Shown here: piece after piece, positions 24,226-35,084 of the stretch | Numbering within the stretch: the first letter of the stretch is position 1 | How the letters are laid out: each line of letters starts with the position of its first letter | Assembly (NCBI RefSeq): GCF_964204865.1 | Contig: NC_135251.1 | Span: 12,400,001-12,464,000 of the forward strand | Direction: 5' to 3' | Source: Styela clava | Lineage: Eukaryota > Chordata > Ascidiacea > Stolidobranchia > Styelidae | DNA length: 64,000 nucleotides | Notes under the pieces: generated by a model | What the model was told of the DNA's origin: nothing | Database searches by the model: none | The model's input: the letters and a program-made list of their open reading frames with translations, nothing else | Position numbers and translations under genes: made by a program

Positions 24226-24512
24226 GGATAGGATTTACATATTTATCCCGGGGAAGAGGAAAGCCGATAAGACGACTTAGCCATATGGCGAACCACGGCC
24301 TCTCGTCCGGTTACCATTCCATGTCGGGTATGGGATTAGTTAGTTATTTGTTTTCGGAAGCATGGACTTGATGGTGAAAGAAACCGTAACCGACCAGCGG
24401 TTACGTGGACCACCCTACGGCGGCGAGGAGTCCAGGAATTAATCAATCAACCTCTCGCACATAACCATCCCCGCATGGAATTCGAACCTGCGAACCCACG
24501 CAGGGTATTTGT
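24226..24512 (-). repeat. SINE-like repeat, full copy
   Basis: On the minus strand it begins with a tRNA-like B box (GGTTCGAATTCC) after ctgcgtgggttcgca and runs to the gataaatatgtaaatcctatc end. No good A box is seen, so a tRNA-derived head is likely but not proven. Copies: 57,836-58,118 (orthologous in unit B), 20,392-20,600, 33,536-33,645 and 296-540. Confidence 0.7.
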
Positions 24513-25331
24513 ATTAACCAGGTATTTGGTAAGTAACCTTAATTAACCAAGTATTTGAACTATTACTAAAAATAAAAAAGAATCGCAACAACATGATATG
24601 ATCTATAGGTCCACTTCGTGTTCAATAAACACAGTTGTTGACCACTATTCATATCAGACTTAGATCATTTTCGCCTCACTAGAAAACTGGACACTTTCGG
24701 CTGAAATGTTCAATGCGATGGCTCTCCATGAACGAATTTGCTCCTCCGATATCAAAGTGATGTAAACACCGCTACACGCAATTCGGAAGTTATTAATAAT
24801 CACACAATTTTTGACGAAATATGTTGATCAACATTACTACAATCGATATTTCCTTATCCTGACCTTGAACAACTACGAGCTAATGTTAACGGATAATTCT
24901 TTCTCTGACTGCTGTTGGACTATTAGTCCATTTTGTTTGCTCAAATTCAGATATTTATTTTCATCGTGCAAGAATCGATTGAAAACAATAAACACACATT
25001 AAAATAACAAAAAAACGGAAACTGTTGAATCTAGCAATTGATGAGAGGTCACGAAAGCTATCTTGTCTGTTCAATTCGTGCATTTCTGCTGGATAGGAAA
25101 GTTTTTCACTTAGTCATGGGACTATCGAATCTGCTGTATGGCCTTGCAAAAATTGAATATATCTCGGAATAATCGAGGATTTCGGCTAATTTTCATATTC
25201 AAGTGGAATGTGCAAATATTGACAAAAATATTCCACTTGTGGCCGCCAATCATTATTTGTGTCCATACAACGTCCATACTAAAATTACATAACCAATTGC
25301 AATGTTTTTGGTCAACATGTTCGACTGGCTT

Positions 25332-27176
25332 TTATTCATCTCTCCGAGACACCGAGTTTGATTTCATTCTTTCATCCATTGCACTTCGTTTGTACTTCGG
25401 ATTTGCGAGTAAAAGTAGAAATAAAGCTAAGATATTAGCTATCAGGGGCACCAATGACGCCATTGCTTCGCCGTAAATTTCTAATATGAGTCGTTCCAAA
25501 GAAACGAACAGTACTGAAGCGAAATTAAGCGGCACGACGTACAGTGCCATCAATATTAGATTATTGACAGGATATGTAGCTTCAAGCAGCAATTCAGGTA
25601 TGGCGACTCCAGTCGGCAATCTTATAGCCATTATTAAAGGATATAATATTCCGATAGCAATGATGTTTTTGAAGTAATGACCGAGGAATATTCCAAGTGA
25701 GCACAAAACTATTGCAATGAATGCTAAAAAAAATCAGAAAAATCTATTTACATTACATTCTATATTTAATTGGTCATTATCCTATACTCAATATATTTCA
25801 TTTCGTCAGAAGACTTCTGCGGTTTGCATTTTATAACTGACCATCGAATCAATTTAGACATAAATATAGGAACTACACTATTTGTTCCAGTTATATAATA
25901 ATAAGCCCGATAATATTGCACTTTTTTTTTATAGTTTGACACATCGTTCTCAACTTGCCTAGGATACTCACATACTATACACGACTCCTTGTAGTAACCG
26001 AATCTATCCAAGAATCTTCCTGTCGCGAAAGATGTGAGAGCTGCTACACATGCTCCAATGGTCCGTAGCAATCCTGGAAACGAATCTGACATGCTTGGAA
26101 ATGTCTTCAGTATCATGGAAGAGTTCAATACTTTTGTCGTACCAAATACAGAAACTGTTAATGCACGGGATGTAGTTAGCAACAAAAAATTCCGGTTTTG
26201 TAGCAAATGGACAACTGTCTTTAAATTTACTATACAATTAGCTTCTTTTTCCTCATTTTGTTGTTTTATTATGTTTTGTTGTGCAGCGGTAGGAGGAGAC
26301 GGGGGGTGATCAGCAGCAAATATCCACATGGAAATTGTTGATACGAATAGCAAAAAACAAAGCACTCCAAATGTTGACGCAAAAACTTCTTGAATCTTAT
26401 TGGAAGAAATTAACCCTACGTTGGCATCAGTGGCATTACCAAAGATGCCTGGAAAAAGTGCGCCAGAAAAGGCATTGCCAAAACCTCCTGCAAGCCATGT
26501 CATACCAATGACTGTTGCCCTTTCATTCACAGGAAACCAGCTAGCGGCAAGTGTCATTGGAAGAACGTAGAAAAATCCGTCAGATATTCCAACAAGGGAG
26601 TTTCCAATTAGCAGCAAATAGTACGTCTTCCTAAAAATGGTATACACGGTTTGGAATCATTCATGATATATAATTTTCCATGCCTGTTGAATAAGTAAAA
26701 ATATTTTGGAAAAATACTTAAGGTATATGGGCACCATAAAAGAAAGAAAAAGAAAACCAACTGCAGCGGAAATCTATAGAACATTACAAATATTAGGTTT
26801 TTTCACTTCTCAGGTTCAGCTAATCATTGTGATGTAACTGAAAATTGCACAAACCTGCTGATAAATCCAAGCACGTTAAACAGCATTCCAAGGAGTGCAC
26901 AAACACATCCAAAGATCAATTGCATCCGAACACCAATTTTTCCTGCGAATAGAATCAAGAAGGGTGTCATAAATATCCCGAAGGCATGAGCTATGATAGG
27001 CAGAGCATCTGTTGCGTAAGGAGTTTCTTCAAAGAATGAGGTAACGACGTTGTTCACGGTTCCGTAAGATAATGTTGTAAACTCATAGTTGAATATACCT
27101 ATACTCAAGGCAGCTGCAAACATCCATCTTATAGAATATACAGTGTATTGCATCGCTGCTACACTTCGTTTAAAAT
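25332..27176 (-). CDS. SLC49/FLVCR-like major facilitator transporter, unit A
   Basis: Exons 26855-27176, 25981-26630 and 25332-25723 (TAA). From the ATG at 27,153 the joined frame is 446 residues. It resembles SLC49 transporters (FLVCR1/2, SLC49A3/A4), which move haem, choline or related solutes across membranes. Visible landmarks: a first membrane segment after YSIRW; GFFYVLPMTLAASWF around the fourth and fifth segments; a HPPSPPTAAQQ loop before the second half; FLDRFGYYKES; and IPELLLEATYP near the end. About 12 hydrophobic segments are expected. The second donor used here (GTATAG at 25,980) keeps the frame; the stronger GTATGTGAG five bases on would not. The acceptor TTTTTCAG lies 23 bases before ATG. 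Substrate cannot be inferred. Confidence 0.75.
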
Positions 27177-27329
27177 CTGAAAAACAGCAGCAGAGTTTGA
27201 TAGTCTTGACAAATAAAACGTTCTCACGTTCATTTATGTCAAATGAAATAATAACTTTCTAAAACCTAAATATAGCATATAAAAATGCGGTTTGGCATTA
27301 CTTATTTCCTACCTCTGTGCAGAAATTTG

Positions 27330-28150
27330 ATCAACTAGTCCGAAACTAGTGCGCGTAATAGGCGCATAAGGGCGTACGCGCATTTTGAGCATTTCGCGGT
27401 GGATGGAGCTGCCGCAAAGCCATGGTGATATTTCCAAACCACGGCTGCTATGACCAAACTCACGGCGACTGACTATTTAGCTGCCACAAACCGATGGCGA
27501 GCTGCTGTATCCGCGGCAGCAAATTGAAAACCGATGGGGGGTGAAATTCATTGAGGTTATATACATCTCAAAGGTGAAATTTTGCTGCCGTAACCACGGC
27601 AGGTTGGCCGTTAGGACAGGGCTGCCTTGATGGCGACAAATATGGGATAATTTGGAGAAAAAAAATTTATAGATACAGTTTAGATGTATTTGGGGTTAGG
27701 TTTCAGGTTTAAGTAGATATATTTTCGCATGATAAACTAAAATCTGGTACATAACATTGGTCATAACGCGATAAACCATCGAAAGATCCGCCGCGGTTCG
27801 TTCGTGGCAGGAGCTGACACGAAGTGGTAAGAACTTCGACTTCGTAATACGGCACTTCATCGTTTTCTATGTACTGTTACTAAACTCGAAAAATTATATA
27901 TGTTCCTCAAACGAAGGCAAAAACGGAAAATTTACGCACAATTTCCTCAAGAATTATATTGTGATCGAAACTGGAATTGTGAAACAGCTACAGTAACTTA
28001 CAAATACCCGTACACGGACTGCTACGGTGATGATTGATACGTCTGGTCTCAAAGTGAACTAAAATACCAAATGAAAAAATTCACAATGTAGCATCTAATC
28101 CTTTACGTACCCATTCCTCACCTAAGCTCAAAAACGTCTTACTTTTGCGT
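27330..28150. other. GC-richer stretch with repeated GCTGCC words
   Basis: Upstream of the transporter gene. 27,405-27,610 contains several degenerate repeats of a word like gctgccgcaaaccatgg. The frame at 27,900-28,090 has a stop in A but is open in B (61,613-61,813). No gene is claimed. Confidence 0.35.
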
Positions 28151-28234
28151 GGCTTAGTAATTTTTAATATTGTTGACGTCAACACCCAAAATGTCGAAGG
28201 GAAACGAATACCAACAATTGACAATAACAATCTT

Positions 28235-28340
28235 CAACCACTGATAATATTCCAAAGCAATTCGTCCAGTATTTAAAGAGAAAAGCGATTTTTCACAACA
28301 AAAGAAAAAGAATACCAACATTATAACGAAACGATTCATA
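28235..28340 (-). repeat. Fragment of dispersed repeat (ctggaccaattgctttg family)
   Basis: On the minus strand it shares the gaaaaatcgcttttctc and attgctttg blocks with 44,406-44,590 and 45,588-45,760. The unit B counterpart is about 61,955-62,065. Confidence 0.5.
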
Positions 28341-28455
28341 AGTCCTCTTCGTGTTCAATAATACTATCTCTAATGAACTACTTTGGTTTTCCATACCATT
28401 ATGGCATTAACAAGAAAATATATAGTAATAAACATGATTGATAAGAGCGGTATAC

Positions 28456-28667
28456 CTTAGCTGTTATTTTCTTAGCGACTGAGCCATAATTTGATCGTTC
28501 CTGATAATCATCAATAATTTCCGTTTCGTTGTATAGGAACGTTAGGACGAATTCGTTAGGACGAGTTTGACTTACAGGAAAAAATAGGGATTGAATCCAG
28601 TTTATCAACGTTTTAAAATTTTCAACGTTCAATTTTCCATCAATACCAATACGTATTAAGACATTCG
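28456..28667 (-). CDS. Isolated exon with VWA-like sequence, unit A
   Basis: A 212-base open stretch runs from an acceptor (ttaattag) to a GTATAC donor, in phases 1 and 0. It reads RIGIDGKLNVENFKTLINWI and later FVLTFLYNETEIID, which resembles the start and middle of a von Willebrand factor A domain. The metal-binding D-x-S-x-S is reduced to D-G-K-L-N, so ion-dependent binding would be lost. The unit B exon (62,178-62,389) encodes the same residues with one silent change, in a neighbourhood that differs more. No partner exons were identified. Confidence 0.4.
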
Positions 28668-28828
28668 CTAATTAACCGTCACAACTACATCAAATGACAA
28701 CAGACAACATCCGTTTTGAATTTTTCCTATTAGTCGCGGGCGCATATCTATAAATGACATATCCATATGTACATTGGTGATATACCATATTGTATATTTA
28801 TTTCATCATTTGACTGGAATTAGCAGAT

Positions 28829-29245
28829 ATGGCAGTGATCATTTACCTTTGTATCCATATAAGCGAGGTTTATTCTTTTATTTATTACCATGCTAACGCA
28901 CATAATCCATTCGCCAAAGCCGCTCTGAGACTGGACAATTCTTTTATTGCGAATCCCAGCGTTATTTGTCGCCATTCTGCCTGCAATATTTATCCCGATC
29001 ATGACTTTGCGTATGAGATCAGGTCGGTTCTGAACACTGATAGTTTATTTTTCACTCGGAGCACACGCCAAGCACCACCATTTATCATCGCCCACAATAA
29101 CACGATACTCTCCCGAAGCACAAGTTGTCACTCTAGCATGATGCAGACGACTACTTTGTCGTACACCATTAGGTTCTTTGAGAATTGCTCAGTGCGAAAA
29201 CGAGGTACAAAAAGATTGAACTTGATTGAGATGCGAGTGTTATGA
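28829..29245 (+). CDS. Hypothetical 138-residue frame, unit A
   Basis: Open from ATG to TGA in both units, with a hydrophobic start and five cysteines. It differs from the unit B copy (62,551-62,967) at about a dozen residues while few silent changes are seen, the ratio expected of unconstrained DNA. I recognise no domain. It may be chance or a lost gene. Confidence 0.2.
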   Translation: MAVIIYLCIHISEVYSFIYYHANAHNPFAKAALRLDNSFIANPSVICRHSACNIYPDHDFAYEIRSVLNTDSLFFTRSTRQAPPFIIAHNNTILSRSTSCHSSMMQTTTLSYTIRFFENCSVRKRGTKRLNLIEMRVL

Positions 29246-29522
29246 TAATACATGGTGGTAAGTCGAACAGAATACTTGTCAAAAACTGCGGGAAGACAAT
29301 TGTTTCAAAATTGGTGCAACTTTAGCAATCTCAAGTGTATGAATGTCAGACAGTTACATGGTATGTGGTGTTTAAGTTTTTACTAATAGATGTGGTAGTG
29401 AAAAAGAGCAAAGTAAACAGTTTGCACAGTGGCATTATCCATATAATGCGTAAGTTTTTTCGGGATCTCAACCGACATTGACAGTCTCTAATGCATTTCG
29501 ATAGTATGCATGTTCCATTTTA

Positions 29523-29613
29523 AACCAAGATGGCGCACAACCTGAACTCAGGTTGTGTAACAGGTTAAGGTTCAGGTTATGCGACATGTTGGTGCGCATA
29601 CTTCAGGAGTACC
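29523..29613. repeat. Hairpin MITE, copy 3
   Basis: Same family as 8,158. The left end is shortened; the right arm ggtgcgcatacttcaggagt is intact. Confidence 0.7.
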
Positions 29614-29685
29614 ATTATTAAATTTAAATCCCGAAATATTTATGGGACTGAACAACTTCTAAGGCAACCTCCTGATTTTGCTTAA

Positions 29686-30575
29686 GATGTTGGGATGTTT
29701 TGCACGCGATTTAAGACTGACGATCATGACTTCGGATTTTGATTCAGATGTTGGGATTTTTTGCACGCGATTTAGGACTGACAATCATGACTTCGGATGT
29801 TGATTCAGATGTTGGGATTTTTTGCACGCGATTTAAGACTGACGATCATGACTTCGGATTTTGATTCAGATGTTGGGATTTTTTGCACGCGATTTAAGAC
29901 TGACGATCATGACTTCGGATTTTGATTCAGATGTTGGGATTTTTTGCACGCGATTTAGGACTGACGATCATGACTTCAGATGTTGGGATTTTTTGCACGC
30001 GATTTAGGACTGACGATCATGACTTCGGATTTTGATTCAGATGTTGGGATTTTTTGCACGCGATTTAAGACTGACGATCATGACTTCGGATTTTGATTCA
30101 GATGTTGGGATTTTTTGCACGCGATTTAGGACTGAAAATCATGACTTCGGATGTTGATTCAGATGTTGGGATTTTTTGCACGCGATTTAGGACTGACGAT
30201 CATGACTTCGGATTTTGATTCAGATGTTGGGATTTTTTGCACGCGATTTAGGACTGACGATCATGACTTCAGATGTTGGGATTTTTTGCACGCGATTTAG
30301 GACTGACGATCATGACTTCGGATTTTGATTCAGATGTTGGGATTTTTTGCACGCCATTTAGGACTGACGATCATGACTTCGGATTTTGATTCAGATGTTG
30401 GGATTTTTTGCACGCGATTTAGGATTGACGACCATGACTTCGGATTTTGATTCAGATGTTGGGATTTTTTGCACGCGATTGAGGACTGACGATCATGACT
30501 TCGGATTTTGATTCAGATGTTGGGATGTTTTGCACGCGATTTAGGACTGACGATCATGACTTCGGATTTTTCAAC
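29686..30575. repeat. 61-bp minisatellite, about 15 units (unit A)
   Basis: Tandem units starting gatgttgggattttttgcac. From the first start (29,686) to the last (30,516) is 830 bases, which equals twelve 61-base and two 49-base steps; the short units (near 29,980 and 30,270) lack 12 bases. Units differ by a few bases only. The same array, with the same flank, starts at 63,408 in unit B. Confidence 0.95.
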
Positions 30576-30639
30576 ATTCACAGTAAGACTGTTGTATAAC
30601 ATTCAATCAAACATTTCATATATTTTTGTGTTCACGCTA

Positions 30640-30905
30640 TGTTGGAGTGTGATCAAGATTTTGGCACTGGCAAGCAATCAGGTATTATCGACGAAGAGTT
30701 TGGATAGAAGTTTCTAGCATTTCGTCAAATCATTTATAAAATGTAAATAGGCCAAGGGTCCAATAATCGAACCTTGGACGATTCCACACTGAATACGCAA
30801 CATAAGGGATCTATGCCAACCTAATTCAACAAACTGAGATCGACCACTCAAGTAATTACATAGTTTGCTTGCACTGTCTCTAACATATCAACTTTTGGAT
30901 GAGGA
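30640..30905 (-). pseudogene. Reverse-transcriptase fragment of a non-LTR retrotransposon
   Basis: On the minus strand CGIVQGSIIGPLAYLHFIND matches the conserved block of LINE reverse transcriptases that precedes the catalytic aspartates. NYLSGRSQFVEL stands before it and LFVDNT in place of the usual F-A-D-D-T after it. In-frame stops show decay. Too short to assign a clade; distinct from the element at 39.1-41.6 kb. Confidence 0.65.
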
Positions 30906-31411
30906 TTCGATGGCTATTACTGCAGTGTTCACTCCGATGAGATTATGAGCGCAAAGATGCCTCGAAAGTTTAAAGAAGCGAAAGTGCCCCGGCCAATTTT
31001 AACAAGTAGGGTGCCCTGGCCGATTGTAGTAGGGTGCCCTAGCTTTCGTTTCAACTCTTTTGAATATAATAGATAATCGAAAAAGCGTTGTGCGTGTTAA
31101 AAAAAATCAATCAATGGAGTCGCGATTTATTCGAATCGTTTTGTTGTTATTTTGCGAATAATCGAATCGAATTGTAATATAATTGAAAAGCACACACGAT
31201 GTCAAATGCCTTTTGACCACTTTTCGTGTGTAAAAGACTTTTGCCTGTCGATCGGTGGTCATTGTGCTCCAATATAAAAGCGGTTATCAATCTGCGACAT
31301 TTATAAAGACTATTCTAAATTTCTTTGCAATGGTTTTAACTATTATAATAATTGCGGAATCAGTGATTCAATCTGGCGGTAACCAAATTGCGTTGTTCAA
31401 TCTTCATTGTT

Positions 31412-31804
31412 TCATACATGAGCTAAATATTGGATATTCGCCGACAAGAAAACGAATACTATAGCATTCCCTGAAATGCCGCAGACCCAGCATGAAATAT
31501 ATGCACCGATGCCACTTGCGCGTTTCCATACATTACATTGATAGGAACAATGACAAAAATGAGTTTTCTTTCGTGAACGTACGCGAAATACAACATTGGT
31601 AATTCTTGAAAACATGAATATAAAAAATGAACAAAAGATATGCTGGTGATCCCCAAATACTTTTGAGCGTGTCGCGAATTGGAATAAATATTCCTTATTC
31701 GCCCAAATAAACGATAAGATACCGAAAATTATTGTTGTAAGAAAAGTAAGATTCTCAGATATCGGACGTCTAGTCGCGATATAATTGTTCATATGTCTTT
31801 TCAC
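31412..31804 (-). pseudogene. Possible 7TM-receptor relic
   Basis: A 130-residue frame with a membrane-like segment (ENLTFLTTIIFGILSFIW) and, in the neighbouring frame at 31,459-31,656, two further hydrophobic stretches (ISFVHFLYSCF; LIFVIVPINVMYG). Read with a frame change near 31,655 this looks like part of a multi-pass receptor. No diagnostic motif is present, so this is a guess from hydrophobicity. Confidence 0.25.
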
Positions 31805-33535
31805 TCATTGGATCACAATCGACAATTCACACTTGTTTCTTTCGCTGATTCGGCAATCGTTATCATTAAGTCTTTCCGTCAACCTCGAAATAAATATTCT
31901 TTTGTGATATATTTTCAGGCCTTATTCTTTCGCTTCTGATACAATTAGCCATTCTTCATTGAGAAACCGTGTTTATTTAATAACTTTGTTCATTTTTTGA
32001 TGTTGGAACTTGGGTTATCGATAGTTTGTTAGCAGAGACAATGGCCAAAAAAGGCCTAAATTTATATTTCATTACCAAACAATATCGTGTCACGTATCAA
32101 AACTTTCTGAATGGCCAATAAATTTACTAAGAAAGGAACGAGGAGTTTACAAATTTTAACTTTCGATTTATTTATTTTCAGTAAGATATTTTTGCACTAG
32201 CAAATCGTGAACTTCGGTCACATGACCACTCTCTTTCATAGAAACGCACGTCGTATCCCTACATCTGGTGGATGCCATTGAGCATTTTTGCAAGAGTAGT
32301 GGAATCGGAGTGCTTGTATGTAATATCATATTATAAACAAGAAATTATTATAAACAATCTCCCATGTCTGCACCACATAGCTTATAATTTCAGCAAATAT
32401 CGTTATGTAATGCAAAATTGAGTTATTGAATAAATCGCACGCAGCTTAGTTGTAAAACTTCAAACTTGCATTATGCAAGTTATTGGCTACTTTGAAAATT
32501 CTCCCTCCGAAAACAAAAAAAGGGCAATTTCGAATCATTTAAAAACATACGAAAGTGTCTCAACACTTTTACAAAAAAGTTGGCTAGTAGTGAACACTGG
32601 CAGTGTCAAAATGCTGTCTTTAGATCCAGGAAGACACAACAGGCAACTCCCCCTATTATCAGTTTTTTTCATGAAATATGAAATTAGATCTAAGATGGAA
32701 TGGGAAGTCGAATGGTTGAATTGGAATCCACATCGGATTTCTGCTTTTAGGTTTTTATTGCGGTGGTCACCTATTCCTGTATCTGCATCAATGTTTAATG
32801 GTATACGTCGCTTAGAAGTGCTCCACGAATGCTCATCGATTTTTACATCACACTCTGATTTCTTTATTTACATACTTTGTCCATGGTAGGAACTTTCTTT
32901 TACAAACAGTTTTGTATACCTTACCATCATCGGCCATCGCTTTGTCTACTAGTCTCAATTGTCTGTACAAGTGACCATACTTATATATATATATATATTT
33001 CACTCTGTTCGTTTACCACAGCAAAATTTTCAATACTAATTTTGTGAGTTTTCTGGAGAGGGGGCACTTATAAACTGATTTACATGTTTAAAATCACCAT
33101 TTTTAGTACTGATAGCTGATTTTAGCCTAGTCTGACGCACATTTTCCGTGAATATTTTTTGAATATTAATATATCTAAACTAGGAACTAAAAGTTCGTCC
33201 GAGGCAATAATGAGAAATAAATTATTTGATTTACAACCAATTATAGAAAACACAATTGACAACTGACACAAATAACACGCAAAATCGTATAAATGAGCCG
33301 ATGTTTACAACTATACTTGAATAACTGTCCAAGCGAAGGAAGTGTCTGAAAAGTTGCACAAATTGACATTGTAAGGTCATCGTTGACTTATTGCTAATTG
33401 GTAACTGTTGCAGAAATAAGCAGGAAATCGATGCTCGGGGAAGCATCCATACGCATCAAAGGCTAAGTGTATGACAAAGTCTCGATTGACTGAACTCGGC
33501 TACAGTGTATTTGTTTCATAGAGTGCTTCTAGGTA
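31805..33535. other. Mostly unassigned stretch
   Basis: Contains an unrecognised 138-codon plus-strand frame at 32,473-32,889 (tryptophan-rich centre, no neighbours or splice context), a short AT run at about 32,982, and 33,000-33,170, which resembles 21,430-21,600. Confidence 0.3.
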
Positions 33536-33645
33536 GGATGGAATTTACATATATTTCCCGAGGAGAAGTAGAGTCAATATGACGGCTTAATAAGCTGTCG
33601 GGTTGAGAACCTACGAACCGACGCAGGGTAATGGGAAGTGTGGTG
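33536..33645 (-). repeat. SINE-like repeat fragment
   Basis: Both ends of the 24,226 family (atggaatttacatat and cgacgcagggta) with the middle deleted. It abuts the foldback element. Confidence 0.6.
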
Positions 33646-33705
33646 GTGAGCGTATGCTTAACACTCAGTACAATACGCCACAACGCCGAAGTAGTTTCCA
33701 CCCCA

Positions 33706-34808
33706 CCCATCTGTTCGCATTGCACCTATATACCGAGCGTATATGAACAGCGTTACATCCGTGGTCGTTTTGATTATTGTGAGCCATCGACTATTCGGTA
33801 TAACTTGAATTAAAGTTAACGGCTAGAAAAAATATATTACACTAGTCCTCTGATAAAAATATCTTCGTCAAACAGGTGGAGAACCTATATCAAGTGGGCG
33901 GCAAATTTTTTTTATGTGAGGCCCAAATAGTGAGATGGAAAACGATTCAAGGGCCAACAATATCGTTGGAAATCAACACGTAATACACTTGTTAGGGGGT
34001 ATTTAATTTGTAATTAAAATTATTGCGAACGGTACATGTGGCGGTGCAGAGATCGAACAACCGAACGCAAAGAAACCAGTCATTAGCTTTTGTAATACAA
34101 TCCCCGGATACGCAAAAATGAACGTACCAGAATAGTTGCAATGCCGTTGCTATAGTTTAAATGTATGAACGTTTGATATACAAAAAAAACATTTGGCAAA
34201 AAAATTATATATAATGTTGAATTTATAGAACTTTTTTGTACATCATAGCCATAATTGAAATATATTGGAGGCCCACTAGAAAATGCGGCCCTCGATTGCG
34301 GTGGAGTCCACAGATTGTCGGCCACTGCTCTATATGATCCTATGTTTCTTGCCATAACATATAACATTATGAACAAAAAAAAAATCCGGGGATTGTATTA
34401 CAAAAGCTAATGACTGGTTTCTTTGCGTTCGGTTGTTGGATCTTTACACCGCCACATGTACCGGTACGTTCGCAATAATTTTAATTACAGATTTAAATAC
34501 CCCCTAACAAGTGTATTACGTGTTAATTTCCAACGATGTTGTTGGCCCTTGAATCGTTTTCCATTTCACTATTTGGGCCTCACATAAAAAAAATTGCCGC
34601 CCACTTGATATAGGTTCTCCACCCGCTTGATGAAGATCTTTTTATCAGAGGACTAGTGTAATATATTTTTGCTAGCCGTTAACTTTAATTCAAGTTAAAC
34701 CGAATAGTCGATGGCTCACAATAATCAAAACGATTACGGATGTAACGCTGTTCATATACGCTCCGTATATAGATGCAAACCGAATGCGAATACGAACAGA
34801 TGAGTGAT
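33706..34808. mobile_element. Foldback element, about 390-bp inverted arms
   Basis: 33,706-34,100 and 34,384-34,808 are near-perfect reverse complements around a 280-base centre; for example cattagcttttgtaatacaa at 34,081 pairs with 34,395-34,414. The centre carries, on the minus strand, a hAT-like end starting CAGTGGCCGACAATCTGTGG at about 34,328. Arms contain gtgggcggcaa and gggcc words, so a rearranged non-autonomous hAT is likely. No open frame of interest. Confidence 0.8.
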
Positions 34809-35084
34809 TACAGTAGATTACTTTGTATGTATTTAAATTGTGTCATTTCCCATATTGTATTTAAAATTGTCAATTTTATGAATTAATTTAGATGTCTTCT
34901 TCTCTTATTGTGGAGATAAATTCTCAATAATTTTATATTAGAATATTTTGTAAATTATCTTCTAAAGTAGAATGATCATTTGTTTGCCTCATAACTGATG
35001 AACTTTTATCCGTTATACGGCTAAAAAATAAAATATCTACTTCGTACTTTTAAATAAAGCTATTACAGTAGTATTACTACTGTA

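Larger units (their letters stand above)
2781..30575 (+). repeat. Unit A of long direct duplication
   Basis: Unit A matches unit B (42,010 to the window end) in the same order and orientation. Example offsets: 3,565 to 42,794; 6,670 to 47,332; 16,636 to 54,178; 25,332 to 59,006; 29,686 to 63,408. Unit A alone carries a 3.0-kb hAT (8,315-11,352), a 2.0-kb hAT (18,156-20,151), a second inverted THAP copy and about 2.7 kb at 21,190-23,850. It lacks the 1.4-kb insertion at 44.4-45.8 kb. The left edge falls inside the last exon of the lectin gene. Confidence 0.9.

Noticed and set aside
24470-24512. Functional tRNA gene
   Set aside because: Only a B-box-like word is present; no acceptor stem, A box or cloverleaf can be drawn.
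25332-27176. Viral origin because the best family name contains a virus receptor
   Set aside because: FLVCR/SLC49 proteins are host transporters; nothing viral is present here.
28829-29245. 138-residue frame open in both units as a strong gene call
   Set aside because: Replacement changes far outnumber silent ones, and no domain or splice context supports it; kept only as a low-confidence entry.
29686-30575. Regular repeats resembling a CRISPR array
   Set aside because: Units are contiguous with no unique spacers, and the genome is clearly eukaryotic; this is a minisatellite.
34083-34376. 97-residue frame in the foldback centre
   Set aside because: It reads through a transposon terminus and carries no recognisable domain.
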